Source: Anaerolineaceae bacterium
GTDB taxonomy: Bacteria; Chloroflexota; Anaerolineae; Anaerolineales; Anaerolineaceae
DNA length: 7,739 bases
Direction of reading: 5' to 3'
NCBI GenBank assembly: GCA_003158355.1
Contig: PMIV01000177.1
Span: 2,904 to 10,642 of the forward strand
Both the position numbers and the translations under genes were made by a program. The notes below the pieces were generated by a model. The model worked only from the letters and a program-made list of their open reading frames with translations. It was not told where the DNA came from and made no database searches. Shown piece after piece: positions 1 through 6,756 of this stretch (its first letter is position 1; the number at the start of each line of letters is the position of its first letter).

Positions 1-815
1 ACCTGATTGCTCATGTTCTGCATCAACGGTTCTGCCGTCATCAACCTGAGATAACCAGCTTCGTTCACGCGGATATCCAACTGGCGCACCTGCCCCATCG
101 GGCGGTCCATCTCAAAGGGTAAAAATTGCTGCAAAACCTTTTTATAGCCCAAAAATTGATAATGGCTTGCACCGATTTGTGCCGTCATCCCCTTGTAATC
201 AACACGGTAATCTTCATTCGACTCGAACCAGGTGCGCACCGTTTCCTCGTCAACACCCAGACTCATGGTAAATGAGCTGTACGTTTCCCAATCGAGAAAC
301 TTACCGTTATATACCCGGGCTTCGGGGTTATTTTCAGCCCAGGTAAAAGTAGCTGTGTTATGTTCTTTTCGCCCCCAGAACGGACGTGACGTGACCATAC
401 CTACGTTCGGGAAGGTTTCGAGCAGGGTCATGGATTTCGACAACCAGCCGGGATAGAAATAACAGTCATTGTCGGTATAAGCGATCACTTCGCCGGGAGC
501 CGCGTCCAGGATGATGTTCCAGGCACCGCCTTTGCCCAGGTTTTTCTCTGAGAGAATGAGGTACTGAATACGCTCCTCTTTGACCTGAGTGTTGAGGTAA
601 TCTTTTACCTCAGCGCAGCTTCCATTATCAAAAACCATCAGGTCATACGGTAGATCAGTGTTTGCCCAGATGCTGCCCAGACAGGTTTGCAGTACGTTGA
701 GCATATCAGCGTAATACCCGCTGATGAAGGGAATGTAATTTAGGACTGCAACTGTGATCCGCTGCGGTCTGGCGACCTCATTGACTGATTTTGCCGGGTT
801 TTGGCCTGTACGCAT
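1..815 (-). CDS. GT2-family glycosyltransferase, C-terminus cut by window edge
   Basis: The minus-strand frame starting MRTGQNPAKSVNEV is open for 271 codons to the left edge without a stop, so the gene is incomplete. After an ~18-residue polar leader, the GT2 (GT-A) fold begins: ITVAVLNYIP (20-29), the nucleotide-binding VFDNGS (61-66), NLGKGGAWN (92-100) and the metal motif TDND within AYTDNDCYFYPGW (112-124). These are the standard order and spacing for GT2. The remainder (~140-271) is a long acceptor region with DWETYSSF at 175-182 and no membrane helix so far. The AGGAG site and the two-base gap to the preceding gene support the start. It probably adds a sugar to the same glycan; donor and acceptor are unknown. 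The missing C-terminus could carry an extra domain. Confidence 0.9.
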   Translation of the reverse strand, partial: MRTGQNPAKSVNEVARPQRITVAVLNYIPFISGYYADMLNVLQTCLGSIWANTDLPYDLMVFDNGSCAEVKDYLNTQVKEERIQYLILSEKNLGKGGAWNIILDAAPGEVIAYTDNDCYFYPGWLSKSMTLLETFPNVGMVTSRPFWGRKEHNTATFTWAENNPEARVYNGKFLDWETYSSFTMSLGVDEETVRTWFESNEDYRVDYKGMTAQIGASHYQFLGYKKVLQQFLPFEMDRPMGQVRQLDIRVNEAGYLRLMTAEPLMQNMSNQ

Positions 816-817
816 GT

Positions 818-1747
818 TTACTCCTGCGAAGTACTTTCGTTGAGTTTTTTTCTAAATTCATTATAGGCTTTGCGCGGATGAAAAAGTGCAAAGAAAAACC
901 CTGCCAGCCGCTGCGAATGCAAGTGGACGAGGGGGAAGATCTCGATTTCACGCCAGAATCGTTTCCAGTCCAACTTTGGCCGGGTCAATTTGCCATCGAT
1001 GAACTGCCAGTTCACATCGTGGAGTGTAAAGATATGGCGTTTTCCACCGCCCAGACGGACGTTTTCATACGTTTCTGGCAGGTGATAATGCGGTTGTCCG
1101 CCGGGTAAATGGGCATAATCATGGCTCTGGTGAATAATACGGATGGAATGGGTGGCATCGATCAGCTTCCAGCCTTGCTGGCGCGTTTCGTAGAACATCC
1201 AATTGTCCCAGCCGGCCCGTCCAATGGCAAAATCCGGAATATTTGTAAAACATTCCCGTGGAAATATAAAGTAATCGCTGCCGGCTGGTTTATGCAGCTT
1301 GCCGGCCTGATCGCAAATTGCGGCGACGCGTTCCTGCCAGCTTTGCGAAAAATCGATGGGAACAGGAACATCCAGATCCCAGCGTTGGCCCACAATCAGG
1401 AACCGCGGTGTTTGAAGGTGGATCTTTTTTGCCGAATCCAAAAAATCTGGAAAGAGCAGGATATCTGCGTTTATAAATGCCAGCATGGGGCTATCGTTGA
1501 CTGCCCTGGCTTTGGCGAACTGGTCGCTGAGCAGCGGTGTGCCGGAGGAATTGAGCTTCACGTTCGCAGAATGCATCACCCCAAGTTCCCTTGCTGTCTC
1601 TGCAACACCTGCTTCATCTCCAAACAGGATGACCTGGACCTCATCTCCGAGTTCCACCCAGGATTGTATTGCATTACGCTGAATGATGGCAATGTGCGGG
1701 TTGGTAAACGGTTTAGGTGAAGTAAAAATGGAAATTATGGGTTTCAT
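818..1747 (-). CDS. Putative GT-A-like glycosyltransferase of uncharacterised family
   Basis: A 309-residue protein without signal peptide or clear membrane helix. The first ~100 residues look like a nucleotide-diphospho-sugar-transferase fold: an opening strand (IISIFTSPKPF), a repeated Rossmann-like pattern (VQVILFGDEAGVAETARELGV), and a short acidic motif FINADILLFPDF at 91-102 in the place where GT-A enzymes carry DxD. The second half has GSDYFIFPRECF (156-167), GRAGWDNWMFY (176-186) and HQSHDYAHLPGG (206-217). The Gly/Trp/Asp segment recalls the C-terminal acceptor/metal region of galactosyltransferase-like GT-A enzymes. The last ~40 residues are aromatic and basic (RLAGFFFALFHPRKAYNEF), suggesting a membrane-surface contact. 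It starts 22 bases after the cytidylyltransferase and ends two bases before the next gene. It may transfer the CMP-activated sugar or another residue; I do not recognise a characterised member. Confidence 0.72.
   Translation of the reverse strand: MKPIISIFTSPKPFTNPHIAIIQRNAIQSWVELGDEVQVILFGDEAGVAETARELGVMHSANVKLNSSGTPLLSDQFAKARAVNDSPMLAFINADILLFPDFLDSAKKIHLQTPRFLIVGQRWDLDVPVPIDFSQSWQERVAAICDQAGKLHKPAGSDYFIFPRECFTNIPDFAIGRAGWDNWMFYETRQQGWKLIDATHSIRIIHQSHDYAHLPGGQPHYHLPETYENVRLGGGKRHIFTLHDVNWQFIDGKLTRPKLDWKRFWREIEIFPLVHLHSQRLAGFFFALFHPRKAYNEFRKKLNESTSQE
821..825 (-). promoter_or_regulatory. Ribosome binding site of the GT2 gene, inside the end of the preceding gene
   Basis: Minus-strand AGGAG lies five bases before the ATG at 815. 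It is formed by the last two sense codons (CAG GAG) of the upstream glycosyltransferase. Stop and start are only two bases apart, so translation of the two transferases is likely linked. Confidence 0.75.
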
Positions 1748-1769
1748 TGGCTTATTAAAATTTCATCTT

Positions 1770-2528
1770 CTACAGATTTCGTTTATCCACGTCAAACATG
1801 GTTTTGTGCTGCACATTGGCGTTGATCTCTGCGATCTCAGGGTGAGCCTGAACCAATTGGAGGACATCCAGCCACGAAAAATCATTGCGGTTGTCAAGCG
1901 CCGTATATACCGCGCGCACAAACTCCAAATCTTGAGCGGTATCCACCGTCCAACGCAGCTTCCCATAATCGCTGGCATAATCGATCTTTACTACCTTGAA
2001 ACGTCCGGGAACTTCATACAAATATGGCATCACGTGTTCCCGTTCGTGCTTCTCACTGGCATTTTTCCAGGCAGTTTCAAGCGCCTCGAAAGTACATACT
2101 TCCACATCCAATCCGATCGGGTAAGTGCGGCTCATCGGCGGTGGCAGACGGTTACAGGCGAAATCTGCCCCGGCGTGCAGCAAAGCATTGATGGTCTCAT
2201 CCACCAGTACAGGGTCAATAAACGGGCAATCTCCCGTCAACCGCACCACGAGCTCAGCCTGATATAAAAGTGCCGCCTGGTAATAGCGATCCAGAACGTC
2301 CATTAAATTACCGCGAAAATACGGGGTTTTGCGCGCTGTGCAAAAATCAACAATGGCATCATCTGAGGGATCAATGGTGGTAGCCACGAGCGCCTCATCC
2401 ACCCGAACAGAGCGGTTCACCCGTTCGACCATGCGCTCCAAAAGAGGCCGGCCGCCAGCTTCTTTGAGCACTTTACCGGGTAAGCGGCTGGAACTCATTC
2501 GTGCCTGTATGATGGCAACTGTTTTCAT
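1770..2528 (-). CDS. spsF: SpsF-type cytidylyltransferase (CMP-nonulosonate synthetase-like)
   Basis: A 252-residue cytoplasmic nucleotidyltransferase of the SpsF/COG1861 branch of the CMP-NeuAc and CMP-KDO synthetase superfamily. It is expected to activate the nonulosonic acid with CTP to a CMP-sugar. The N-terminal nucleotide loop IIQARMSSSRLPGK is at residues 6-19. The metal and substrate motifs RLTGDCPFIDP (96-106), GLDVEV (139-144), HEREHVMPYLY (161-171) and RWTVDT (192-197) all follow in the family order. Length is normal. It lies 15 bases after the GT4 gene, with only a weak GAG site before the ATG. Its presence in the same operon as the NeuB homologue mirrors the spsE-spsF pairing of the Bacillus spore-coat polysaccharide cluster and supports CMP-activation of the NeuB product. 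The enzyme family is clear; the exact sugar is inferred. Confidence 0.88.
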   Translation of the reverse strand: MKTVAIIQARMSSSRLPGKVLKEAGGRPLLERMVERVNRSVRVDEALVATTIDPSDDAIVDFCTARKTPYFRGNLMDVLDRYYQAALLYQAELVVRLTGDCPFIDPVLVDETINALLHAGADFACNRLPPPMSRTYPIGLDVEVCTFEALETAWKNASEKHEREHVMPYLYEVPGRFKVVKIDYASDYGKLRWTVDTAQDLEFVRAVYTALDNRNDFSWLDVLQLVQAHPEIAEINANVQHKTMFDVDKRNL

Positions 2529-2543
2529 AAACTTAATATGATC

Positions 2544-3653
2544 TCATTTCTTGTTTTGAGAGGAGTAACCCTCGAAGATTTTTTGATAAGTATCTAATAA
2601 TATCGCAAAATTCTTTGTCCAATCCGCTCGATCCTCGGCTAATTTTCGTGCCCGGGAAGATACTTCTTCAAGATTTTCCCTGACTACACATTGGAGCATT
2701 TTCTCTGCTAGGTCATCAACATTACCATCCTCGAACAACCAACCAACATCCCCCGGTTGGATCCATTCTCTGTTGGAAGGAATATCGGAGACCAAAACTG
2801 GCTTTCCGCAAGCTAAAGCCTCCATCAACGAAACTGATGAACCATCGCTGTGAGATGCACTCAAGTAGACATCTGCAGAATTATAAATTGTCGGTAGTTC
2901 ATCCAATCCAGCAAATTCACCAAAATAGACTTTGCCTTCTTTTTCCGCAGATGAAAGGATCTCCCGAATCTCAGGCTCTTGCGAGCCTTTTCCAAAAAGC
3001 AATAGTCGAATATAGTCATTTTTTTCAAAAGCGGATACAAATGCCTTGGCAACGATATCCATACCATAAAGAGGCTCCATCGTACGATTGGAAAGGAAAA
3101 CAAATTGATCCTTCCAACCTAATCTCTCCCGCAATTCTCCAGCACGACTCGGCCGAAAATGCTCAAGATCCACTCCCCAAGGGAAGACAGAAACATCTCC
3201 CTGATAACCGAAGGATCGGGCTTTTTCAACAACCGTCTGACAATCTGCCGCAAACCAGTGGCTGTGTTTCAAAGTATAACGGGTGATCGAGGGCCAGGTG
3301 GTATGTTGATCAACTTCCAGTAATATATCGGAGCCCCACGACATTGTTAATAAAGGTGAAGCGTGAGCTAAAGCCGCAATGTAAGCAACTCTTTGGATCG
3401 GTCCCGCGTGAACAATATCCGGTTGATATTCTGAGATGATCTTTTTGAAACCATTAACAAGTTGCTCAATTGATGGTGATTTTAAGATCTGAATTTCCTC
3501 TGGCCATTGCAAAACATGGATCCCTTTCGGCCAATTCAAAATACCGTGTTCTTCCAGGCTGAGCACTGCCACTTGATGATTCGTACCAGCCAGCGCCTTG
3601 AGAAAACGCAAATCATGCGGAGATTGACCGCGGGTGAAATAAAGGATTTTCAT
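2544..3653 (-). CDS. GT4-family (GT-B fold) glycosyltransferase
   Basis: A 369-residue GT-B glycosyltransferase, predicted to move a sugar from a nucleotide donor to a glycan or lipid-linked acceptor at the cytoplasmic face of the membrane. The N-terminal acceptor domain begins MKILYFTRGQSPHDLRF and includes SWGSDI at 105-110. The linker FPWGVDLEHFRP (157-168) and the donor domain (NRTMEPLYGMD at 189-199, LLLFGKG at 217-223, DGSSVSLMEALACGKPVLVSD at 270-290) are classic GT4. The first Glu of the family's E-x7-E motif is Asp270 and the second is Glu278. No signal peptide or membrane helix is visible. An in-frame GTG at 3674 would add seven residues; I chose the ATG because MKIL is the usual family start, though neither start has a strong binding site. 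Base composition is about 42% GC over 2581-3120, much lower than both neighbours, hinting at separate origin. Donor and acceptor are unknown. Confidence 0.9.
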   Translation of the reverse strand: MKILYFTRGQSPHDLRFLKALAGTNHQVAVLSLEEHGILNWPKGIHVLQWPEEIQILKSPSIEQLVNGFKKIISEYQPDIVHAGPIQRVAYIAALAHASPLLTMSWGSDILLEVDQHTTWPSITRYTLKHSHWFAADCQTVVEKARSFGYQGDVSVFPWGVDLEHFRPSRAGELRERLGWKDQFVFLSNRTMEPLYGMDIVAKAFVSAFEKNDYIRLLLFGKGSQEPEIREILSSAEKEGKVYFGEFAGLDELPTIYNSADVYLSASHSDGSSVSLMEALACGKPVLVSDIPSNREWIQPGDVGWLFEDGNVDDLAEKMLQCVVRENLEEVSSRARKLAEDRADWTKNFAILLDTYQKIFEGYSSQNKK

Positions 3654-3685
3654 GGAATACTCAGATCTGCTCACCGGCTCCGGGT

Positions 3686-4753
3686 TTATTCTCCCAGGTC
3701 GGTCCAGCGGATTTCTTTCCCGGCCGGGAGCGCCTTTAACGCGTGCGTGCCGATTACCAACGCCAGTTCGGCAGGTTTGATCGCACCCGGAGTGGCCGGA
3801 CGCAGTACATCGATCATCGCGCGGGTGATCACCTCGCCGGCTTGAATATCGCGGGCGGCCCGCAGGCAGCGGCGCTGCACAACAGAGGTATCTTTTTCGT
3901 TTTCGGCAATGGATTTATCTGCTGAACCCAGAGCCCGTTCCAGTTCGCGAGTGCGTTCAACCATCTCCAGCCAGGTCGTCGGGGTCATCGAAAAAGGATG
4001 ATCCGGCCCAACCCGCTGATTGTCATCGGTAAAGTGCTTCTCCACCACACGTGCGCCCAGAGCAACTGCCCCCAGCACGGTAGCATGGCCGTGTGTGTGA
4101 TCCGAAAGGCCAACGATCACCTCAGGAAACATCAATTGGTAGGTTTCGAGCACGCGCAAATTAATGTGGTCAAAATTCACCGCAGCGGCGGTGTAATTCG
4201 TATTGCACTGTAATAAAACCAGTTGCTTATTGATCGGCAGAATGGTATGCACGGCTTGTTGTACTTCGCCGATACTGGCTGCCCCTGTTGCCAGAAGCAC
4301 GGGTTTGCCTTTTTTGGCAATATATGCCAGCATTTCCAGCCAATCGACATCACCCGAACCGATCTTGTGCGCCGGTACAAATGGGTCCAGATAATCGACC
4401 GCCTCAAAATCATAGGGAGAAGAAAAGTAATCGATGCCTGCTTTGTCACATTCTTCTTTGAGTACAGGCGTCCAATCAAAGGGGATCGAAGCATCAGAAT
4501 ACACTTCAAAGACGGATTTCTTCCAGTTGGCCTGATGCGACACCTGGCTGTTCATGTGCTTGAAGCCGTAATCCGAGACGATTTTGGCCGCTCTAAAATT
4601 CTGGAACTTGGCCGCATCCGCCCCGGCATCTTTGGCCATTCGGATCAACATCCTGGCCCGATCCAGACTGCCGTCATGGTTAGCAGAAATATCAGCAATG
4701 AAATAGGTGGGATGATTCTTTCCAATTATGTGAGAACCGATTTTTGTTTCCAT
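3686..4753 (-). CDS. NeuB-family nonulosonic acid synthase with SAF domain
   Basis: A 355-residue cytoplasmic enzyme predicted to condense phosphoenolpyruvate with a six-carbon amino sugar to give a nine-carbon nonulosonic (sialic-acid-like) acid. Residues ~1-280 form the NeuB TIM barrel: ADISANHDG (20-28), AAKFQ (47-51), HKIGSGD (129-135), LSDHT (216-220), VVEKHFTDD (236-244) and GPDHPFS (249-255). These retain the two metal-site His residues (His219, His240), Lys49, Lys130 and Asp251. Residues ~295-355 are the SAF (antifreeze-like) domain, with RRCLRAARDIQAGE followed by LRPATPGAIKP. Two substrate-region differences stand out: the usual Glu of the AEIG motif is Asp21, and the usual CTxxYP segment reads CNTNYTA (183-189). 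An AGGAG site six bases upstream fixes the start. It resembles the NeuB variants found with SpsF-type cytidylyltransferases; NeuB, PseI, LegI and SpsE cannot be told apart by eye. Confidence 0.93.
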   Translation of the reverse strand: METKIGSHIIGKNHPTYFIADISANHDGSLDRARMLIRMAKDAGADAAKFQNFRAAKIVSDYGFKHMNSQVSHQANWKKSVFEVYSDASIPFDWTPVLKEECDKAGIDYFSSPYDFEAVDYLDPFVPAHKIGSGDVDWLEMLAYIAKKGKPVLLATGAASIGEVQQAVHTILPINKQLVLLQCNTNYTAAAVNFDHINLRVLETYQLMFPEVIVGLSDHTHGHATVLGAVALGARVVEKHFTDDNQRVGPDHPFSMTPTTWLEMVERTRELERALGSADKSIAENEKDTSVVQRRCLRAARDIQAGEVITRAMIDVLRPATPGAIKPAELALVIGTHALKALPAGKEIRWTDLGE

Positions 4754-4759
4754 TTTTCA

Positions 4760-4764
4760 CTCCT
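4760..4764 (-). promoter_or_regulatory. Strong ribosome binding site of the NeuB-family synthase
   Basis: Minus-strand AGGAG lies six bases before the ATG at 4753. It sits in the largest gap of the window (4754-4797, 44 bases), which otherwise shows only a short weak inverted repeat and no clear promoter boxes. The synthase therefore has its own good translation signal rather than relying on coupling to the reductase. Confidence 0.75.
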
Positions 4765-4797
4765 GATGAATCTTGAGAATTCAAAAGAATGTTTAAA

Positions 4798-5715
4798 TCA
4801 AGAAAGGGATTTTAGTAGTTGTGGAAAACCGTGGCGATACTGGTCATAGAATTTTTGCAAACCGGCATCAAACAATGGCAGTTCGTGATGTAATGCAGTG
4901 GTTAATTTTTCCGTGTTGAGGCTCAAATTCGGAGAACGCGCAGCCTTTAAACCGCCATCGAAAACCGAGGCTGGTTGTACCAGCTCCGGATCGAAACCGA
5001 ATTTCCCAGCAATGGCACGCCCAAACTCAAATTTGGACATTTTTTGCGGCCCCACCATATGGTAAATCCCTTTCAAGTCCAACCTGACCGCTTCCAACAA
5101 AGTATCGACCAGGTCCAGCACCATCATCGGACAAAATTGAACATCAGTAAATCCCTTCACTGTCTGTCCCGCGGCGAAAGCATTGACGAACCATTCTGCC
5201 AGGCTGCGCGTACCGGTTACACTCCAACCATAAAAATTCACTCGGGCCACCAGCGCCTGCGGATTCGCATCCAGTACGGCTTGCTCCCCACCCAGCTTGG
5301 TGCGCGCATACACACTCAAAGGGTCGGGAAGTTCTCTTTCCTGATAATCACCCTTTTGACCATCATAGACGGCATCCGTGGAGATCTGCACCATTTTGAT
5401 ATGACGAGAGGCAGCGGCTACAGCAATTTTTCCAGGTAAACGAGAATTAACTTCCAAAGCCAGTTGTGGTTTGGATTCACAATCATCCACATTGGCAATA
5501 GCAGCACAATGAATGATCACTTCTGGAGCAATTTCATCTAAAAGGCGGTCAACGGTGCCGGACTCGGTTAATTCAGCTTGAATGCTTTTAAAACCCACCC
5601 GGCGCATGGGGGTAGTATTGGCAACTCCAAAAACTTGATGTTCTTTACCGTCAACTGCTAACGCCAGGTTCAAGCCAAGCAGACCGCTTGCACCTGTGAT
5701 AAGGAACTTGGTCAT
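4798..5715 (-). CDS. RmlD-like NAD(P)-dependent sugar-nucleotide reductase (SDR)
   Basis: A 305-residue cytoplasmic SDR of the RmlD substrate-binding family (dTDP-4-dehydrorhamnose reductase-like). RmlD enzymes reduce a 4-keto group on a nucleotide sugar. The N-terminal cofactor motif GASGLLG is at residues 8-14, CAAIANVDDCE at 70-80, the active-site Ser/Thr block STDAVYDG at 112-119, and the YARTK catalytic Tyr136/Lys140 pair at 136-140. Length is typical of RmlD. It starts at the ATG that overlaps the dehydratase stop, so its substrate is plausibly the dehydratase product. No RmlA, RmlB or RmlC partner is seen, so ordinary dTDP-rhamnose synthesis is not supported. Dehydratase plus RmlD-like reductase recalls the WbvB/WbvR pair for UDP-N-acetyl-L-rhamnosamine and quinovosamine routes. 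It could instead act on a nonulosonate precursor. The family is sure, the substrate is inference. Confidence 0.87.
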   Translation of the reverse strand: MTKFLITGASGLLGLNLALAVDGKEHQVFGVANTTPMRRVGFKSIQAELTESGTVDRLLDEIAPEVIIHCAAIANVDDCESKPQLALEVNSRLPGKIAVAAASRHIKMVQISTDAVYDGQKGDYQERELPDPLSVYARTKLGGEQAVLDANPQALVARVNFYGWSVTGTRSLAEWFVNAFAAGQTVKGFTDVQFCPMMVLDLVDTLLEAVRLDLKGIYHMVGPQKMSKFEFGRAIAGKFGFDPELVQPASVFDGGLKAARSPNLSLNTEKLTTALHHELPLFDAGLQKFYDQYRHGFPQLLKSLS

Positions 5716-6719
5716 CCCAATCTGCCTGCCAAATAATCTGCTTCGATCGGGGCAATGATCTGGCTGATCTGGTCAACGTTCAACCATTGATCATTGGTAT
5801 TGCTGGCATATCTGAAACCATCTTGTAACATCTTGCCTTTGCTCTCCCAATCGCGGCCAAACCAGAGGGACTCAGCCGGTTGAACCACATACATATCGTC
5901 GAGTTCCACCGTCTGGCGGGATTCATCGTCCGAGATCAATACCTCGTGTAATTTTTCGCCGGGGCGGATGCCGATAATATCGATCGTGGCTTTGGGTGCA
6001 ATGGCTCGTGCCAGGTCGGCAACGGTCATAGAAGGAATCTTGGGAACAAATACTTCACCACCATGCATATTTTCAGCAGCGCGAATCACAAAGCGTACGC
6101 CTTGTTCCAGGCTGATCCAGAAGCGGGTCATGCGGTCATCAGTGATGGTGACGTGGCCCGATTCACGCTGCTTTAAGAAGACCGGAACCACGCTGCCGCG
6201 GCTGCCGACGACATTGCCGTAGCGTACGCAGCTAAAACGAGCATCTCTGCCCCCCGCATAAGCGTTTGATTGCACGATCAATTTTTCAGCGGCCAGTTTG
6301 GTGGCGCCGTAAAGGTTTACCGGGTTGACAGCTTTATCCGTGCTCAGCGCCACCACCCGATTCACACCGGTGTCGATAGCTGCATCCAGAACATTGCTGC
6401 TGCCCAAAATATTTGTTTTGATCGCTTCCATGGGGTTATATTCACAGGCAGGAACTTGTTTGAGCGCTGCCGCGTGAATGACAATATCCACGCCTTCAAA
6501 AGCACGATACAAACGCTTCTGGTCGCGGATATCCCCAATGAAATAACGCAGGCTCGGATCTTCATAGCCGGCTACGCGCATTTCATGCTGTTTCAATTCA
6601 TCACGGCTGAAAACAATGATCTTGGCCGGGTGATATTCTTTTAACATCACCTGGATAAATTTTTTGCCAAAAGAGCCCGTACCCCCGGTTACAAGAACAA
6701 CCTTATTAGTCCAATCCAT
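5712..6719 (-). CDS. pseB: UDP-N-acetylglucosamine 4,6-dehydratase, PseB/FlaA1 type
   Basis: A soluble 335-residue SDR enzyme predicted to convert UDP-GlcNAc to a UDP-4-keto-6-deoxy-hexosamine, in PseB with C5 inversion. The Rossmann nucleotide motif TGGTGSFG is at residues 11-18, with GDIRD at 62-66. The family block AAALKQVPACEYNP is at 83-96. The catalytic region STDKAVNPVNLYGATK (126-141) carries Asp128, Lys129, Tyr137 and Lys141; the Asp-Lys to Tyr spacing matches the Asp/Lys/Tyr triad described for H. pylori FlaA1. IRPGEKLHEVL follows at 251-261. There are no membrane segments, unlike the long WbpM/CapD-type dehydratases. An in-frame ATG exists at 6737, but the ATG at 6719 has an AAGGTGA site seven bases upstream and gives the usual family N-terminus. 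The stop overlaps the next start as ATGA, so dehydratase and reductase are probably coupled. The family is certain; whether the product feeds pseudaminic acid, another nonulosonate or a deoxyhexosamine is open. Confidence 0.92.
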   Translation of the reverse strand: MDWTNKVVLVTGGTGSFGKKFIQVMLKEYHPAKIIVFSRDELKQHEMRVAGYEDPSLRYFIGDIRDQKRLYRAFEGVDIVIHAAALKQVPACEYNPMEAIKTNILGSSNVLDAAIDTGVNRVVALSTDKAVNPVNLYGATKLAAEKLIVQSNAYAGGRDARFSCVRYGNVVGSRGSVVPVFLKQRESGHVTITDDRMTRFWISLEQGVRFVIRAAENMHGGEVFVPKIPSMTVADLARAIAPKATIDIIGIRPGEKLHEVLISDDESRQTVELDDMYVVQPAESLWFGRDWESKGKMLQDGFRYASNTNDQWLNVDQISQIIAPIEADYLAGRLG

Positions 6720-6723
6720 TTTG

Positions 6724-6731
6724 TCACCTTC
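6724..6731 (-). promoter_or_regulatory. Ribosome binding site deciding the dehydratase start
   Basis: The minus-strand sequence GAAGGTGA lies seven bases (counted from AAGG) before the ATG at 6719. The alternative ATG at 6737 has only an A-rich stretch and no purine-rich G-containing site in front of it. This supports translation from 6719. Confidence 0.7.
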
Positions 6732-6756
6732 ATTCATTTTTTCTGAGAATCATCTC

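Noticed and set aside
1109..1720. Plus-strand 203-codon open frame
   Set aside because: It lies wholly opposite the 818-1747 glycosyltransferase, has no recognisable domain, and is Cys- and His-rich in the manner of an antisense shadow.
1683..2267. Plus-strand 194-codon open frame
   Set aside because: It is antisense to the cytidylyltransferase and spans a real gene junction on the other strand; no domain or ribosome binding site is seen.
4754..4797. Possible promoter or terminator in the 44-base gap before the synthase gene
   Set aside because: Only a four-base-pair TTGA/TCAA hairpin and an AT-rich stretch are present; no convincing -35/-10 pair or T-tailed stem was found.
4223..4849. Plus-strand 208-codon open frame
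   Set aside because: It is antisense to the NeuB synthase, whose motifs and binding site are unambiguous; the plus-strand peptide shows no family motif.
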